From: Allobosea sp035944375
Lineage (GTDB): Bacteria > Pseudomonadota > Alphaproteobacteria > Rhizobiales > Beijerinckiaceae
Direction: 5' to 3' (one strand)
Length of the DNA stretch: 64,000 nucleotides
NCBI RefSeq assembly: GCF_035944375.1
Contig: NZ_DASZBE010000020.1
Numbering within the stretch: the first letter of the stretch is position 1; each line of letters starts with the position of its first letter. The notes under the pieces were generated by a model. That model was not told the origin of the DNA. It saw only the letters and a list, made by a program, of their open reading frames with translations, and searched no databases. Positions 1 to 8,214 of this stretch are shown here, piece after piece. Both the position numbers and the translations under genes were made by a program.

Positions 1-402
1 CTGCGCGACGGCGGCATCTCCGACCCGCTCGACCCGAACTATGTCTACAATACGAGCGGCGCCGCCGGCTTCCCCGACCGTATCCAGGCGCTGCTGACCG
101 CGTTTGGCACCGGACGCAATTTCGATCCCGCGACCGGCGCCGACCCGACCGACACCCTCGTCGGCTTCGCCGGATCGTCCGTCGGCTGGCTCGAGGCGCA
201 GCGCCAGACCGCGACGCAGACGCTCGGCTACGAGACGGCCCTGCTCCAGCGCACCACGGCCGCGCTCTCCAACGTCACCGGCGTCGACATCAACGAGGAG
301 ATGACGCTGATGATGGAGCTGGAGCGCTCGTTCAACGCCTCATCGACGCTGATTTCGACCATCGACAGAATGCTCGAAGCCCTGCTTGCGGCCGTGAGGT
401 GA
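1..402 (+). CDS. flgK: Flagellar hook-associated protein 1 (FlgK), 3' end only
   Basis: The window opens inside this gene; 133 codons remain before the TGA at 400-402. The visible part ends in the typical FlgK C-terminal D0 helix: a VTGVDINEEM stretch, then MTLMMELERSFNASSTLIST and a basic end. FlgK forms the first junction zone between hook and filament and is exported by the flagellar type III apparatus. flgL follows after 4 bp, the usual flgK-flgL order. The N-terminal part and start lie upstream of the window. FlgE has a similar C-terminal helix, but the flgL neighbour and the VDINEE motif favour FlgK. Confidence 0.9.
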   Translation: MRDGGISDPLDPNYVYNTSGAAGFPDRIQALLTAFGTGRNFDPATGADPTDTLVGFAGSSVGWLEAQRQTATQTLGYETALLQRTTAALSNVTGVDINEEMTLMMELERSFNASSTLISTIDRMLEALLAAVR

Positions 403-406
403 CACC

Positions 407-1459
407 ATGAAGACGAGCTTCATCTCCAACTATTCGCTGTCGGGAACCTTGCGCAACGCCGTCGCGAAGGCGCGCGAAAGCCTGGCCGACGCCACCCAGG
501 AATCGACGACCGGCCGCCATGCCGACATCGGGCTGACGCTGGGCGGCAGCACGGGCAAGACCGTCGGCCTGCGCGACCAGTACAACCGCCTGAACGGCAT
601 CGTCGACACCAACGCCCTCGTCGCCTCCCGGCTCGAAGTCACGCAGAAGGCGCTCGACGGGATGCGGGATACGGCGGAGCAGTTCCTCGCCACGCTGATC
701 AGCGTCCGCGATGGCGACAAAGGCGCCGAGGTCCTGAAGTCCGAGGCTAAGAACAACCTCCAGGCGACGACGGCCGCGCTCAACGCGTCGACCAGCGGGC
801 AGTTCGTCTTCGCCGGCATCAACACCCAGCAGAGACCCGTCACGGATTATTTCGGGACGCCTCCGGCCGGCAACAAGACGGCGATCGATGCCGCCTTCGC
901 CGGCTATTTCGGGTTCGCCCAGGACGCGCCGGCCGTCGCGAACATCACGCAGGCCGACATGACGACCTTCCTGCAGACGGTTCTGCCGGCGGAGTTCGCC
1001 AATCCGGCCTGGGGCGCCAACTGGTCCTCGGCACTCGACCAGAACATGACCAGCCGGATCTCGCTGAACGAGGTCGTCGAGGTCTCGACCAACGCCAACA
1101 CGCAGGCGATGCGCGACCTCGCCGCCGCCTATACGATGGCGTACGACCTCGGTATCGAGAACCTCAATACCAACGCCTTCCGCGCCGTCGTCGATGCCAG
1201 CATCGACAGCATCAACAAGGCCATCCTCGGGCTGACGGCGACGCAGGCGCAACTCGGCGCCATCGAGGAGCGCGTCAAGGTCTCGAGCGAACGGCTCACC
1301 ATCCAGCGCGACATCGTCGTCAAGCAGATCCAGGGTTTCGAGAATGTCGACCCTTACGAAGCCAATGTCCGCGTCACCGATCTGACGACGCAGCTCGACA
1401 CCGCCTATGCGCTCACCGTCCGGATCCAGCAGCTCAACATCCTGAAATACATGAGCTGA
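407..1459 (+). CDS. flgL: Flagellar hook-associated protein 3 (FlgL)
   Basis: A 350-residue protein of the flagellin/FlgL superfamily, the second hook-filament junction protein, secreted without a cleaved signal. The N-terminal helix (about residues 1-60) and the C-terminal helix ending in LTVRIQQLNILKYMS form the D0/D1 coiled coils that pack into the filament axis. The middle (about 130-200) is the variable surface domain. The ATG at 407 has GAGGTGA just upstream and lies 4 bp after flgK, so the two are surely co-transcribed. The length is normal for alphaproteobacterial FlgL. Confidence 0.93.
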   Translation: MKTSFISNYSLSGTLRNAVAKARESLADATQESTTGRHADIGLTLGGSTGKTVGLRDQYNRLNGIVDTNALVASRLEVTQKALDGMRDTAEQFLATLISVRDGDKGAEVLKSEAKNNLQATTAALNASTSGQFVFAGINTQQRPVTDYFGTPPAGNKTAIDAAFAGYFGFAQDAPAVANITQADMTTFLQTVLPAEFANPAWGANWSSALDQNMTSRISLNEVVEVSTNANTQAMRDLAAAYTMAYDLGIENLNTNAFRAVVDASIDSINKAILGLTATQAQLGAIEERVKVSSERLTIQRDIVVKQIQGFENVDPYEANVRVTDLTTQLDTAYALTVRIQQLNILKYMS

Positions 1460-1592
1460 TCCCGCGCCCGGCCGTTGCAGGCCGCCGGGCGCCCCGCCAT
1501 CCGCGCTCACCGCCCGCTCCGGCCCCGGCCGGCGTGGCCAGGCGGCTGCGCGCCGAAACCCGCCCTTCCGTCCACCCGTCCGGAGATGCCCG

Positions 1593-1940
1593 ATGTATCA
1601 GAGCTCCTATGCGGCCATGGCCGCGGATGACTACACCCTCGCCCGCGCCCAGGAATGGCGCGCGCTCGACCATGCCGTGACCCTGCTCGAGGAAGCGCGC
1701 CCGACCGGGGCGGCCTCGCCCGAGACGATCGAGGCGGTCGGCTTCCTGCGCCGTCTCTGGACCCTGCTGATCGAGGATCTCGGCAGCGCCGAGAACGGCC
1801 TGCCCGAGAGCCTGCGTGCCTCGCTGATCTCGATCGGCCTCTTCGCCCTGCGCCAGGGCGAGGCGCTGCGGCTCGGCCAGTCGGACGACTTCGAATCGGT
1901 CATCGACGTCAACAAGATGATCCGAGACAGCCTGGTCTGA
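1593..1940 (+). CDS. flaF: Flagellar biosynthesis regulator FlaF
   Basis: A 115-residue all-helical cytoplasmic protein of the FlaF family. It starts MYQSSYAAM and carries the family core around residues 45-80 (ETIEAVGFLRRLWTLLIEDL). In Caulobacter FlaF is needed for flagellin synthesis and acts opposite FlbT. CGGAG at 1581-1585 is 7 nt before the ATG at 1593 and supports this start over an out-of-frame ATG at 1586. flbT follows after 20 bp. The pair lies about 14 kb from the flagellin gene it probably serves. Confidence 0.9.
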   Translation: MYQSSYAAMAADDYTLARAQEWRALDHAVTLLEEARPTGAASPETIEAVGFLRRLWTLLIEDLGSAENGLPESLRASLISIGLFALRQGEALRLGQSDDFESVIDVNKMIRDSLV

Positions 1941-1960
1941 ACCGGAGGATGGGCAAGCCG

Positions 1961-2425
1961 ATGAACCTCTCTCTGCGCGCCAACGAGAAGATCTACATCA
2001 ACGGAGCGATCCTGCGCTTCGACCGCAAGGTCAGCCTCGAGCTGATGAACGACGCGACCTTCCTGCTCGAAACCCACGTCATCCAGCCCGACGAGACGAC
2101 GACGCCGCTGCGGCAGCTCTACTTCGTCGTCCAGACCATGCTGATCGACCCGAAGAACGCCGGCGCCGCCCGGCTGCTCTTCGACCGCATGCTGATGACC
2201 ACAGCCTGCATCTTCGAGGATGCCGACGTGCTCCTCGGTCTCCAGGTCGTCGACCAGCTGATCGCCGAGGAGCGCCATTTCGAGGCGCTCAAGCAGCTGC
2301 GGGCGCTCTATCCGACGGAGGCCGCCATCCTCGCAAGCTCCGGGCAGGCCAGGGAGCCTAGCCTTCCGGTGGCGGCGAGGGCTGCGACGGTCGCGCCGCT
2401 GCGGCGCGAGGCCCAGCTCGCCTGA
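1961..2425 (+). CDS. flbT: Flagellin translation repressor FlbT
   Basis: A 154-residue protein of the FlbT family, which in Caulobacter binds flagellin mRNA near its 5' end and promotes its decay until hook assembly is complete. The family start MNLSLRANEKIYINGAI is clear. An in-frame ATG at 1949 directly abuts GGAGG (1944-1948), too close to be used. The ATG at 1961 matches the family, although its 12-nt spacing from GGAGG is long. The last 25 residues are low-complexity. Its likely target is the leader of the flagellin gene at 16530. Confidence 0.9.
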   Translation: MNLSLRANEKIYINGAILRFDRKVSLELMNDATFLLETHVIQPDETTTPLRQLYFVVQTMLIDPKNAGAARLLFDRMLMTTACIFEDADVLLGLQVVDQLIAEERHFEALKQLRALYPTEAAILASSGQAREPSLPVAARAATVAPLRREAQLA

Positions 2426-2479
2426 CGAAACGAGGCCCGCCTTCCGGCGGGTCCCATCCCGAACCCGGCGGAGCCGATC

Positions 2480-2749
2480 ATGGACGTGAGCAGCATCCAG
2501 AGCACCACGACGAGCACGACCTCGAGCTCGACGAGCGCCAAGAACGCCATGGGCGACTACAACACCTTTCTCCAGCTCCTGATCGCCCAGGCCAAGAACC
2601 AGGACCCGACCAACCCGACCGATCCGGCGCAATACGTCCAGCAATTCGCGGCGCTCTCGCAGGTCGAGCAGTCGGTCACGGCCAATGCCAAGCTCGACCA
2701 GATCATCGCCGGCATCGCGGCGCTGAAGCCCGCCACGACGCAAGCCTGA
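2480..2749 (+). CDS. flgD: Flagellar hook capping protein FlgD, short form
   Basis: An 89-residue protein holding only the N-terminal conserved part of FlgD. After a Ser/Thr-rich start (residues 2-20) comes the family motif around 28-60 (YNTFLQLLIAQAKNQDPTNP, then QYVQQFAALSQVEQSV). FlgD scaffolds hook polymerisation and is exported with the rod and hook proteins. Enterobacterial FlgD is about 230 residues with tudor-like and Fn3-like domains, and both are absent here. Short FlgD is known in alphaproteobacteria, though this one is near the low end. The reading frame closes naturally with fliQ 9 bp downstream, so it does not look broken. Confidence 0.88.
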   Translation: MDVSSIQSTTTSTTSSSTSAKNAMGDYNTFLQLLIAQAKNQDPTNPTDPAQYVQQFAALSQVEQSVTANAKLDQIIAGIAALKPATTQA

Positions 2750-2758
2750 GCCGCTGCC

Positions 2759-3025
2759 GTGAACGAGGCCGACGCCCTCGACCTGATGCGCGACGCCGTC
2801 TGGGCGATCATCGTCGGCGCCGGCCCCGCCGTGGCCGCCGCGATGGCGATCGGCCTGATCATCGCGCTGATGCAGGCCCTGACGCAGGTGCAGGAGGCCA
2901 CGCTGACCTTCGTGCCCAAGATCGTCGTCATCCTGATCGTGATGGCGGCCACCGGCGCCTTCACCGGCGCCCAGGTCTTCGCCTTCACCGAGCGCGTCTA
3001 CGGGCGCATCGAGCGCGGCTTCTGA
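2759..3025 (+). CDS. fliQ: Flagellar export gate protein FliQ
   Basis: An 88-residue inner-membrane protein with two hydrophobic helices (about 12-38 and 50-75) separated by the conserved LTQVQEATLTFVPK segment diagnostic of FliQ. With FliP and FliR it forms the export gate of the flagellar type III secretion apparatus. It starts with GTG at 2759, nine bases after flgD. It is followed by flhA and fliR, so gate genes are grouped here; fliP is not in the window. Confidence 0.93.
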   Translation: MNEADALDLMRDAVWAIIVGAGPAVAAAMAIGLIIALMQALTQVQEATLTFVPKIVVILIVMAATGAFTGAQVFAFTERVYGRIERGF

Positions 3026-3073
3026 CCGCACGCCGACAGGCGCAAGATTTCGACGACAGGACAGGGTGCCAGA

Positions 3074-5185
3074 ATGGCCACGCCCCAACTCATCACCGGC
3101 AAGGTCGCGCCCAAGGCGATGCTGGGCGAGCCGCCGGCCAGCCGCCGCGACATCGGCTTCGCCGTCGGCATCGTCGCCATTCTCTCGATCCTGTTCCTGC
3201 CGATCCCGGCTTTCGTGATCGATCTCGGCCTGGCGCTCTCGATTGCGCTCTCGGTGCTGATCCTGATGGTGGCGCTCTGGATCAAGAAGCCACTGGAATT
3301 CTCGTCCTTCCCGACGATCCTGCTGGTCGCGACGATGCTGCGGCTCTCGCTCAACATCGCCACGACGCGCGTCATCCTCGCCCATGGCAACGAGGGCTCG
3401 CATGCGGCCGGCTACATCATCGACGGCTTCGCGCGCTTCGTCATCGCCGGCGATTTCGTCATCGGCCTGATCGTCTTCGTCATCCTCGTCACGGTGAACT
3501 TCATCGTGATCACCAAGGGCGCGACCCGCATCGCCGAGGTCGGCGCCCGCTTCACCCTCGACGCCATTCCCGGCAAGCAGATGGCGATCGACGCCGATCT
3601 CTCGGCCGGCTTGATCGACGCGCCCGAGGCGCAGCGCCGCCGCCACGAGCTGGAGGAGGAAAGCTCCTTCTTCGGCGCGATGGACGGCGCCTCGAAATTC
3701 GTCCGCGGCGACGCCATCGCCGGGCTGATCATCACCGCCGTGAACATCCTCGGCGGCATCATCATCGGCGTCACCCGCCACGGCATGTCGCTGTCCCAGT
3801 CCGCCGACGTCTTCGTCAAGCTCGCGGTCGGCGATGGTCTCGTCACCCAGATCCCAGCGCTGATCGTCTCGCTCGCCGCCGGCCTGCTCGTCTCCAAGGG
3901 CGGCACCCGCGGCACGGCCGAGCAGGCGATCCTCGGCCAGCTCGGACATTATCCCCGCGCGCTCTTCGTCGCCTCGTTCCTGATGGTGATCCTGGCGCTG
4001 GTGCCGGGCCTGCCGCTTTTGCCCTTCGCGCTGCTCGGCGGGGTGATGGCCTTCGTCGGCTACACCATTCCGAAGCGCATCGCCGAGCGCGCCGCGGCCG
4101 CCGAGGAAATCCGCGCCATGGAGGCCGAGGAGGCCGCGCGCGACAGCCAGGACACGATCAAGGAATCGCTGCGCACCGCCGAGATCGAACTCGGCCTCGG
4201 CAAGCAGCTCGCCGCCGAGATGCTGACCTCGCACAGCGAATTGGCCCATCGCGTCGGCAAGATGCGCAAGAAATTCGCCCAGCAATACGGTTTCGTCGTG
4301 CCCGAGATCAAACTCTCGGACAGCCTGACGCTGCCGCCCAAGCATTACGAGTTCCGCATCCATGGCACCGTCGCCGCCACCGGCGAGATGCGCCCCGGCA
4401 GCATGCTGGTCGTCGTCGGCGACGGCCGCCTGCCCGATCTGCCGGGCGAGGAGGTCCGTGAACCCGCCTTCGGCGTCAAGGCGATGTGGGTCTCGGAAAG
4501 CTACGCCAACGAGGTCCGGCGCGAGGGCATGCAGCCGGTCGACCGGCTCTCGGTGCTGCTCACCCATCTCAGCGAGACGATCCGCAAGAATCTCGGCCAG
4601 CTCCTGTCCTACAAGGACATGCGCGCGCTGCTCGACCGGCTGGGACCCGAATACAAGAAGCTGCTCGACGAGATCTGCCCGGCCCATATGTCGCTCTCGA
4701 GCCTGCAGGCGGTGCTGCGCCTGCTGCTGGCCGAGCGCGTCTCGATCCGCAACCTCCACCTCATCCTCGAGGTCGTCGCCGAGATCGCGCCCCATGTCCG
4801 CCGCGCCGAGCAGATCGCCGAGCATGTGCGCATGCGCATGGCCCAGCAGATCTGCGGCGACCTCACCCAGGGCGGCGTGCTCAACATGCTCAGGCTCGGC
4901 AACCGCTGGGACCTCGCCTTCCATGAGAGCCTGCGCCGCGACGCCAAGGGCGAGGTCGTCGAGTTCGACATCGACCCGCGCCTGATCGAGGAGTTCGCGG
5001 CCGAGGCGACGACGGCGATCCGCGCCCGCATGGACCAAGGCCAGAGCTTCGTCCTCGTCACCAGCCCGGATGCGCGGCCTTACGTGCGCATGATCGTCGA
5101 GCGCATCTTCCCGGCGCTACCCGTCCTCTCCCATGTCGAGATCGCGCGCGGGCTGGAGGTCAACCTGCTGGGCACCATCTCGTGA
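3074..5185 (+). CDS. flhA: Flagellar export gate protein FlhA
   Basis: A 703-residue FHIPEP-family protein. The N-terminal half (to about 330) has eight predicted membrane helices with the FHIPEP signature RFTLDAIPGKQMAIDADL starting near residue 159. The C-terminal half is the cytosolic domain that docks export substrates and chaperones. FlhA uses proton flow to drive export of rod, hook and filament subunits. Length and domain order are normal. Its TGA overlaps the GTG start of fliR by 4 bp, indicating translational coupling. Confidence 0.96.
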   Translation: MATPQLITGKVAPKAMLGEPPASRRDIGFAVGIVAILSILFLPIPAFVIDLGLALSIALSVLILMVALWIKKPLEFSSFPTILLVATMLRLSLNIATTRVILAHGNEGSHAAGYIIDGFARFVIAGDFVIGLIVFVILVTVNFIVITKGATRIAEVGARFTLDAIPGKQMAIDADLSAGLIDAPEAQRRRHELEEESSFFGAMDGASKFVRGDAIAGLIITAVNILGGIIIGVTRHGMSLSQSADVFVKLAVGDGLVTQIPALIVSLAAGLLVSKGGTRGTAEQAILGQLGHYPRALFVASFLMVILALVPGLPLLPFALLGGVMAFVGYTIPKRIAERAAAAEEIRAMEAEEAARDSQDTIKESLRTAEIELGLGKQLAAEMLTSHSELAHRVGKMRKKFAQQYGFVVPEIKLSDSLTLPPKHYEFRIHGTVAATGEMRPGSMLVVVGDGRLPDLPGEEVREPAFGVKAMWVSESYANEVRREGMQPVDRLSVLLTHLSETIRKNLGQLLSYKDMRALLDRLGPEYKKLLDEICPAHMSLSSLQAVLRLLLAERVSIRNLHLILEVVAEIAPHVRRAEQIAEHVRMRMAQQICGDLTQGGVLNMLRLGNRWDLAFHESLRRDAKGEVVEFDIDPRLIEEFAAEATTAIRARMDQGQSFVLVTSPDARPYVRMIVERIFPALPVLSHVEIARGLEVNLLGTIS

Positions 5186-5934
5186 CGCCGTTCACGCCCG
5201 ACACGGTGCTGCATGCCTTCCTGATCTTCTGCCGCATCGGCGCCTGCCTGATGCTGATGCCGGGCTTCTCCAGCCCGCGCGTGCCCGTCCGCTTCCGGCT
5301 GATGATCGCGGTCGGCGTCACGCTGGCGCTGGCGCCCTATGTGCTGCCGGCCTTCGCCCATCTCGTCTCGCCCGGCCCCGCCACGCTGCTGCGCGTCGTC
5401 CTCGCCGAGACGATGACCGGCGCGCTGATCGGGCTGATGGCGCGCTTCTTCTTCCTGGCGCTGCAGACCATCGCGACCGCGATGGCGACGACCGCCGGCC
5501 TCGGCCAGCTGCCGGGCCTGCCGGTCGACGAGGCCGAGGCGTCGGCCCCCTTCGTGACGCTGATCACCCTGACCGCGGCGACGCTGATGTTCGTCACCAA
5601 CCAGCATGCCGAGGTCATCCGGGCGCTCGCGGGTTCCTATACCCGCATCGCGCCGGGCACGCCGCTCGACGCCCAGGCCGGGCTGATCCAGATCGCCGAC
5701 CGGGCCTCGGAGACCTTCTATCTGGCCCTGCGCGTCGGCAGCCCCTTCATCATCTATGCGGTCATCGTCAACCTCGCGATCGGCCTGATGAACAAGCTGA
5801 CGCCGCAGATCCCGGTCTATTTCATCTCGCTGCCCTTTGTCATCGCGGGCGGGCTGTTCCTGCTCTACTTCTCCGGGCCGGAGGCGCTGAAGCTGTTCAT
5901 CACTGCCTTCTCGTCCTGGCTGGCCCGGGGCTGA
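5182..5934 (+). CDS. fliR: Flagellar export gate protein FliR
   Basis: A 250-residue protein with about six hydrophobic segments and FliR features: an early FLIFCRIGACLMLMPGFSSP segment, a central GLGQLPGLPVDEAE loop, and a late ALRVGSPFIIYAVIVNLAIG. It joins FliP and FliQ in the export gate core. The GTG start at 5182 overlaps the flhA stop. The FliJ-like gene begins 6 bp after its TGA. Confidence 0.94.
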   Translation: MTPFTPDTVLHAFLIFCRIGACLMLMPGFSSPRVPVRFRLMIAVGVTLALAPYVLPAFAHLVSPGPATLLRVVLAETMTGALIGLMARFFFLALQTIATAMATTAGLGQLPGLPVDEAEASAPFVTLITLTAATLMFVTNQHAEVIRALAGSYTRIAPGTPLDAQAGLIQIADRASETFYLALRVGSPFIIYAVIVNLAIGLMNKLTPQIPVYFISLPFVIAGGLFLLYFSGPEALKLFITAFSSWLARG

Positions 5935-5940
5935 GCGGCC

Positions 5941-6339
5941 ATGCAGGGCCAGCGTCTCAAGGCGATCGAGCGGATGCTGTCGATCCAGTCGCGCATCCGG
6001 AAGCTCGCCGAATGGCGCCAGAAGGCGATCGAGCTGCAGGCCGCCGCCGCCCGCGCCGAATCCCGCGCCCTGGTCGCGGCGCTCAACGGTGAGGGGCCGA
6101 CCGCCGGGCTCTTCGCCGACATGACGGCCCGGCGCCTGCACCGGACCGAGGTCTCGGCCGCGCAACTGGAGGCGGCGGCGATCGTCCAGGCGAAGCAGGT
6201 CCTCGCCGAGACGGGGCGCGAGAAACGCACCGCCCGCCTCGCCGACCATGTCCGCAAGGTGAAGCTGCGCGCCGACCAGGACGGCGCGCTGGTGGAGATC
6301 ATGGACGCGCGTGAAGGCCAGCGGGCGGCGACGCTCTGA
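5941..6339 (+). CDS. FliJ-like coiled-coil flagellar protein, putative
   Basis: A 132-residue, almost entirely helical protein rich in Ala, Arg, Glu and Gln, with no membrane segment or cysteine. Heptad-like spacing over residues 5-60 and 70-120 suggests an antiparallel coiled coil. Size, charge and position six bases after fliR match the small FliJ-type export chaperones that bind FliI and FlhA. No sequence motif fixes the family, so this call rests on shape and context. A flagellar role of some kind is likely because it sits in the same operon. Confidence 0.55.
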   Translation: MQGQRLKAIERMLSIQSRIRKLAEWRQKAIELQAAAARAESRALVAALNGEGPTAGLFADMTARRLHRTEVSAAQLEAAAIVQAKQVLAETGREKRTARLADHVRKVKLRADQDGALVEIMDAREGQRAATL

Positions 6340-6449
6340 GGGCTGGAGCCGCTGACGGACGCCGAAACACCGCTCCCGCCCGCAAGCCTGAAACAAGCCT
6401 GATCCGCCATCATCGGTACCAGATCGTTCAACGACCCTGGAAGGTGACA

Positions 6450-7082
6450 ATGGCGATTTCTCCTCCGTCCGACATCGTGCTCGACGTGGCCCGCGCCGCC
6501 GATCCGGCGCGCCTTCAACTCGCGGTCGACCGTCTCCAGAAGCTCGGCACCGGCATCGCCGGCACGCAATTCGCCGCCGCGGTGGACGAGGCGGCCCCGG
6601 CCGCGGGCCTGCCCGGACTCGCCGGGGCCCGCGAGAAACTCGCCGCTCTTGCGCCGGCTAAACTCGACAATGCTGCACCGGCAGTCCCGTCGAAGACCGC
6701 CAAAACCATGCAGCAGTTCGAGGCGCAGGTCATCCAGACCTTCATCGAGCAGATGATGCCCGAGGCGACGGCGAACACCTTCGGCAGCGGCACCGCCGGC
6801 GGCGTCTGGCGCTCGATGCTGTCCGAGCAGATCGCCAACCAGATCGCCAAGGCGGGCGGGCTGGGCATTCGCGAGAAGGTCGAGGCCGCCATCGCCGCCC
6901 GCAACAGCACGGGCTCAGCCGACGGGGCCGTCGCAGCCGCTCACAAGCTGCTCGACGGCCGGATCGCCGGCGCCAATGCGCGCGATCTCGCCATCCCGCT
7001 CTCCGTCGAGCAGCGCTTCCTCAACCTGACCAAGCCGGCCGCCTCCGGTGGCGTCGCCCGCTCCAACTTCCGACAGGCCTGA
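6450..7082 (+). CDS. Rod-binding protein, FlgJ N-terminal type (CheL-like)
   Basis: A 210-residue protein with a rod-binding domain at about 85-150 (MQQFEAQVIQTFIEQMMP, then GGVWRSMLSEQIANQIAK and GGLGIREKV). This is the FlgJ N-terminal rod-capping family. The muramidase domain of enterobacterial FlgJ is absent, as is usual in alphaproteobacteria; the transglycosylase at 23895 may supply that function. GGAAGG at 6439-6444 supports the ATG at 6450 over an in-frame GTG at 6444 that overlaps the SD. It is followed 3 bp later by the FlgN-like gene. Confidence 0.8.
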   Translation: MAISPPSDIVLDVARAADPARLQLAVDRLQKLGTGIAGTQFAAAVDEAAPAAGLPGLAGAREKLAALAPAKLDNAAPAVPSKTAKTMQQFEAQVIQTFIEQMMPEATANTFGSGTAGGVWRSMLSEQIANQIAKAGGLGIREKVEAAIAARNSTGSADGAVAAAHKLLDGRIAGANARDLAIPLSVEQRFLNLTKPAASGGVARSNFRQA

Positions 7083-7085
7083 GCC

Positions 7086-7565
7086 ATGACCGAATTGTCC
7101 GACGCGCCTGCTCCCGCCGACGTCCAGGCCACGCTTCCCGCGCTGGTGCCGCCGCCCGTGGCGATGCAGGAAGAGCCCACAGCTCCCAGCGCCGCCTCCC
7201 GCGCCATGTGGGCCGTGCTCGACCGCCTCGAACAGGCCATCGACCACGAGACGGGCGAGCTGATGGCGCTGCGCAGCGCCGACTTCAACCGCCTCAACGA
7301 GATCAAGAGCCGGCTGCTGCTCGACGCCAGCCGGGCGCTGCGCGCCATGCGCGACGAGGCCGGCGACGGCCCGCTGATCGCGCGCCTGTCGACGCTGCGG
7401 CTGAAGCTCGAGCACAACCGCATGGCCATCGGCATGCATCTCGAGGCGGTGCGCGAGATCGCCTCGGCGATGACGAGCACGCTGATCGACGCCGAGTCGG
7501 ACGGCACCTATTCCGCCACCTCGCGCCTCGCCGCAGTGCCGGTCCCGCGGGCCCGCGCTTCATGA
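7086..7565 (+). CDS. FlgN-like flagellar export chaperone
   Basis: A 159-residue protein. The first 40 residues are Pro/Ala-rich and probably disordered. Residues 40-140 are helical and contain a FlgN-type pattern: DRLEQAIDHETGELMALR, then FNRLNEIKSRLLLDASRAL. FlgN chaperones FlgK and FlgL before export, which fits a cluster containing both. Its TGA overlaps the ATG of the next gene (ATGA at 7562-7565). The fold and role are inferred from the helical pattern and context. Confidence 0.65.
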   Translation: MTELSDAPAPADVQATLPALVPPPVAMQEEPTAPSAASRAMWAVLDRLEQAIDHETGELMALRSADFNRLNEIKSRLLLDASRALRAMRDEAGDGPLIARLSTLRLKLEHNRMAIGMHLEAVREIASAMTSTLIDAESDGTYSATSRLAAVPVPRARAS

Positions 7566-8017
7566 CCACGGCGCGGCTGCTCGTCCTCGGCGCCTGGGTC
7601 TGCGGGGTCACGCTGCTCTCCGGCCATCTCGCCCTGACCTGGCGCGCCGAGACGCCGCCAGCCGCCGAGGCGCCGTTCTTCGAGGGGCTCGAATACGAGG
7701 AAACGGCGCTGATCCATGTCCCGATCATCGCGAATGGCGAGGTCCAGGGCTATGTCGCGGCGCAGTTCGTCTTCACCGCCGACGCCCGCACGCTCCGTCA
7801 GATGACCGTAAAGCCGCATCCTTACGTCCGCGACGAGGCGCTGCGCGCGATCTACTCCAACGGCAAGGTCGATTTCTCCCGGCTGGAACGCGTCGACATC
7901 GACGCCCTGCTGAAGACCGTGAAGACCGGCGTCAACGCCCGCCTCGGCGGCGAGCTGGTCAAGGACGTGCTGGTCAAGGAGTTCAACTACGTCCGCAAGG
8001 ACCAGCTGCGCGGCTGA
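7562..8017 (+). CDS. Membrane-anchored FliL-like flagellar protein, putative
   Basis: A 151-residue protein with one N-terminal membrane anchor or uncleaved signal (about residues 5-25), then a periplasmic domain. The segment ALIHVPIIANGEVQGYVAAQF and the closing VDIDALLKTVKTGVNARL and LVKDVLVKEFNYVRK resemble the strand-helix layout of FliL, which supports stators at the basal body. Similarity is faint and classic FliL motifs are missing, so it may be a separate rhizobial motility family. It is coupled to the FlgN-like gene by a 4-bp overlap. Confidence 0.5.
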   Translation: MTTARLLVLGAWVCGVTLLSGHLALTWRAETPPAAEAPFFEGLEYEETALIHVPIIANGEVQGYVAAQFVFTADARTLRQMTVKPHPYVRDEALRAIYSNGKVDFSRLERVDIDALLKTVKTGVNARLGGELVKDVLVKEFNYVRKDQLRG

Positions 8018-8067
8018 GAGCGGCTGCGAGGCGCATCGGCGCCACCCCATGCATCCACTACGCGCGC

Positions 8068-8174
8068 CGTCATCCCGGCCGGAGCGAAGCGGAGCGCCGG
8101 GATCCATCGGAGGGCTCGGCGCCCTTCGATGGATCCCGGTGCTGCGCCGCTGGCGCGGCTTGACCGGGATGACG
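8068..8174. repeat. Long inverted-repeat element, copy 1 (CGTCATCCCGG arms)
   Basis: Outer arms CGTCATCCCGG (8068-8078) and CCGGGATGACG (8164-8174) are perfect complements. Inside lies a stronger hairpin: CCGGGATCCATCGGAGGG (8097-8114), a 7-nt loop, and a matching arm at 8122-8139 with 17 of 18 pairs. It sits between the converging FliL-like and fliI genes. A related, simpler element is at 43305-43368. This looks like a dispersed palindromic repeat that may also end transcription from both sides. Confidence 0.75.
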
Positions 8175-8214
8175 GCTCGGATGGCCCTGATGGCGCAGCA
8201 AGGAAGCCCCTGCC

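Noticed and set aside
2436..2451. Hairpin CCCGCC-TTCC-GGCGGG between flbT and flgD as a terminator
   Set aside because: The stem is only 6 bp with no T-run, and the flanking genes look like one transcript.
1631..5038. A minus-strand open frame of 1135 codons opposite flaF to flhA
   Set aside because: It is a shadow of high-GC coding DNA on the other strand; the translation is His/Arg/Asp-rich with no family motif, while the plus strand carries clear flagellar genes.
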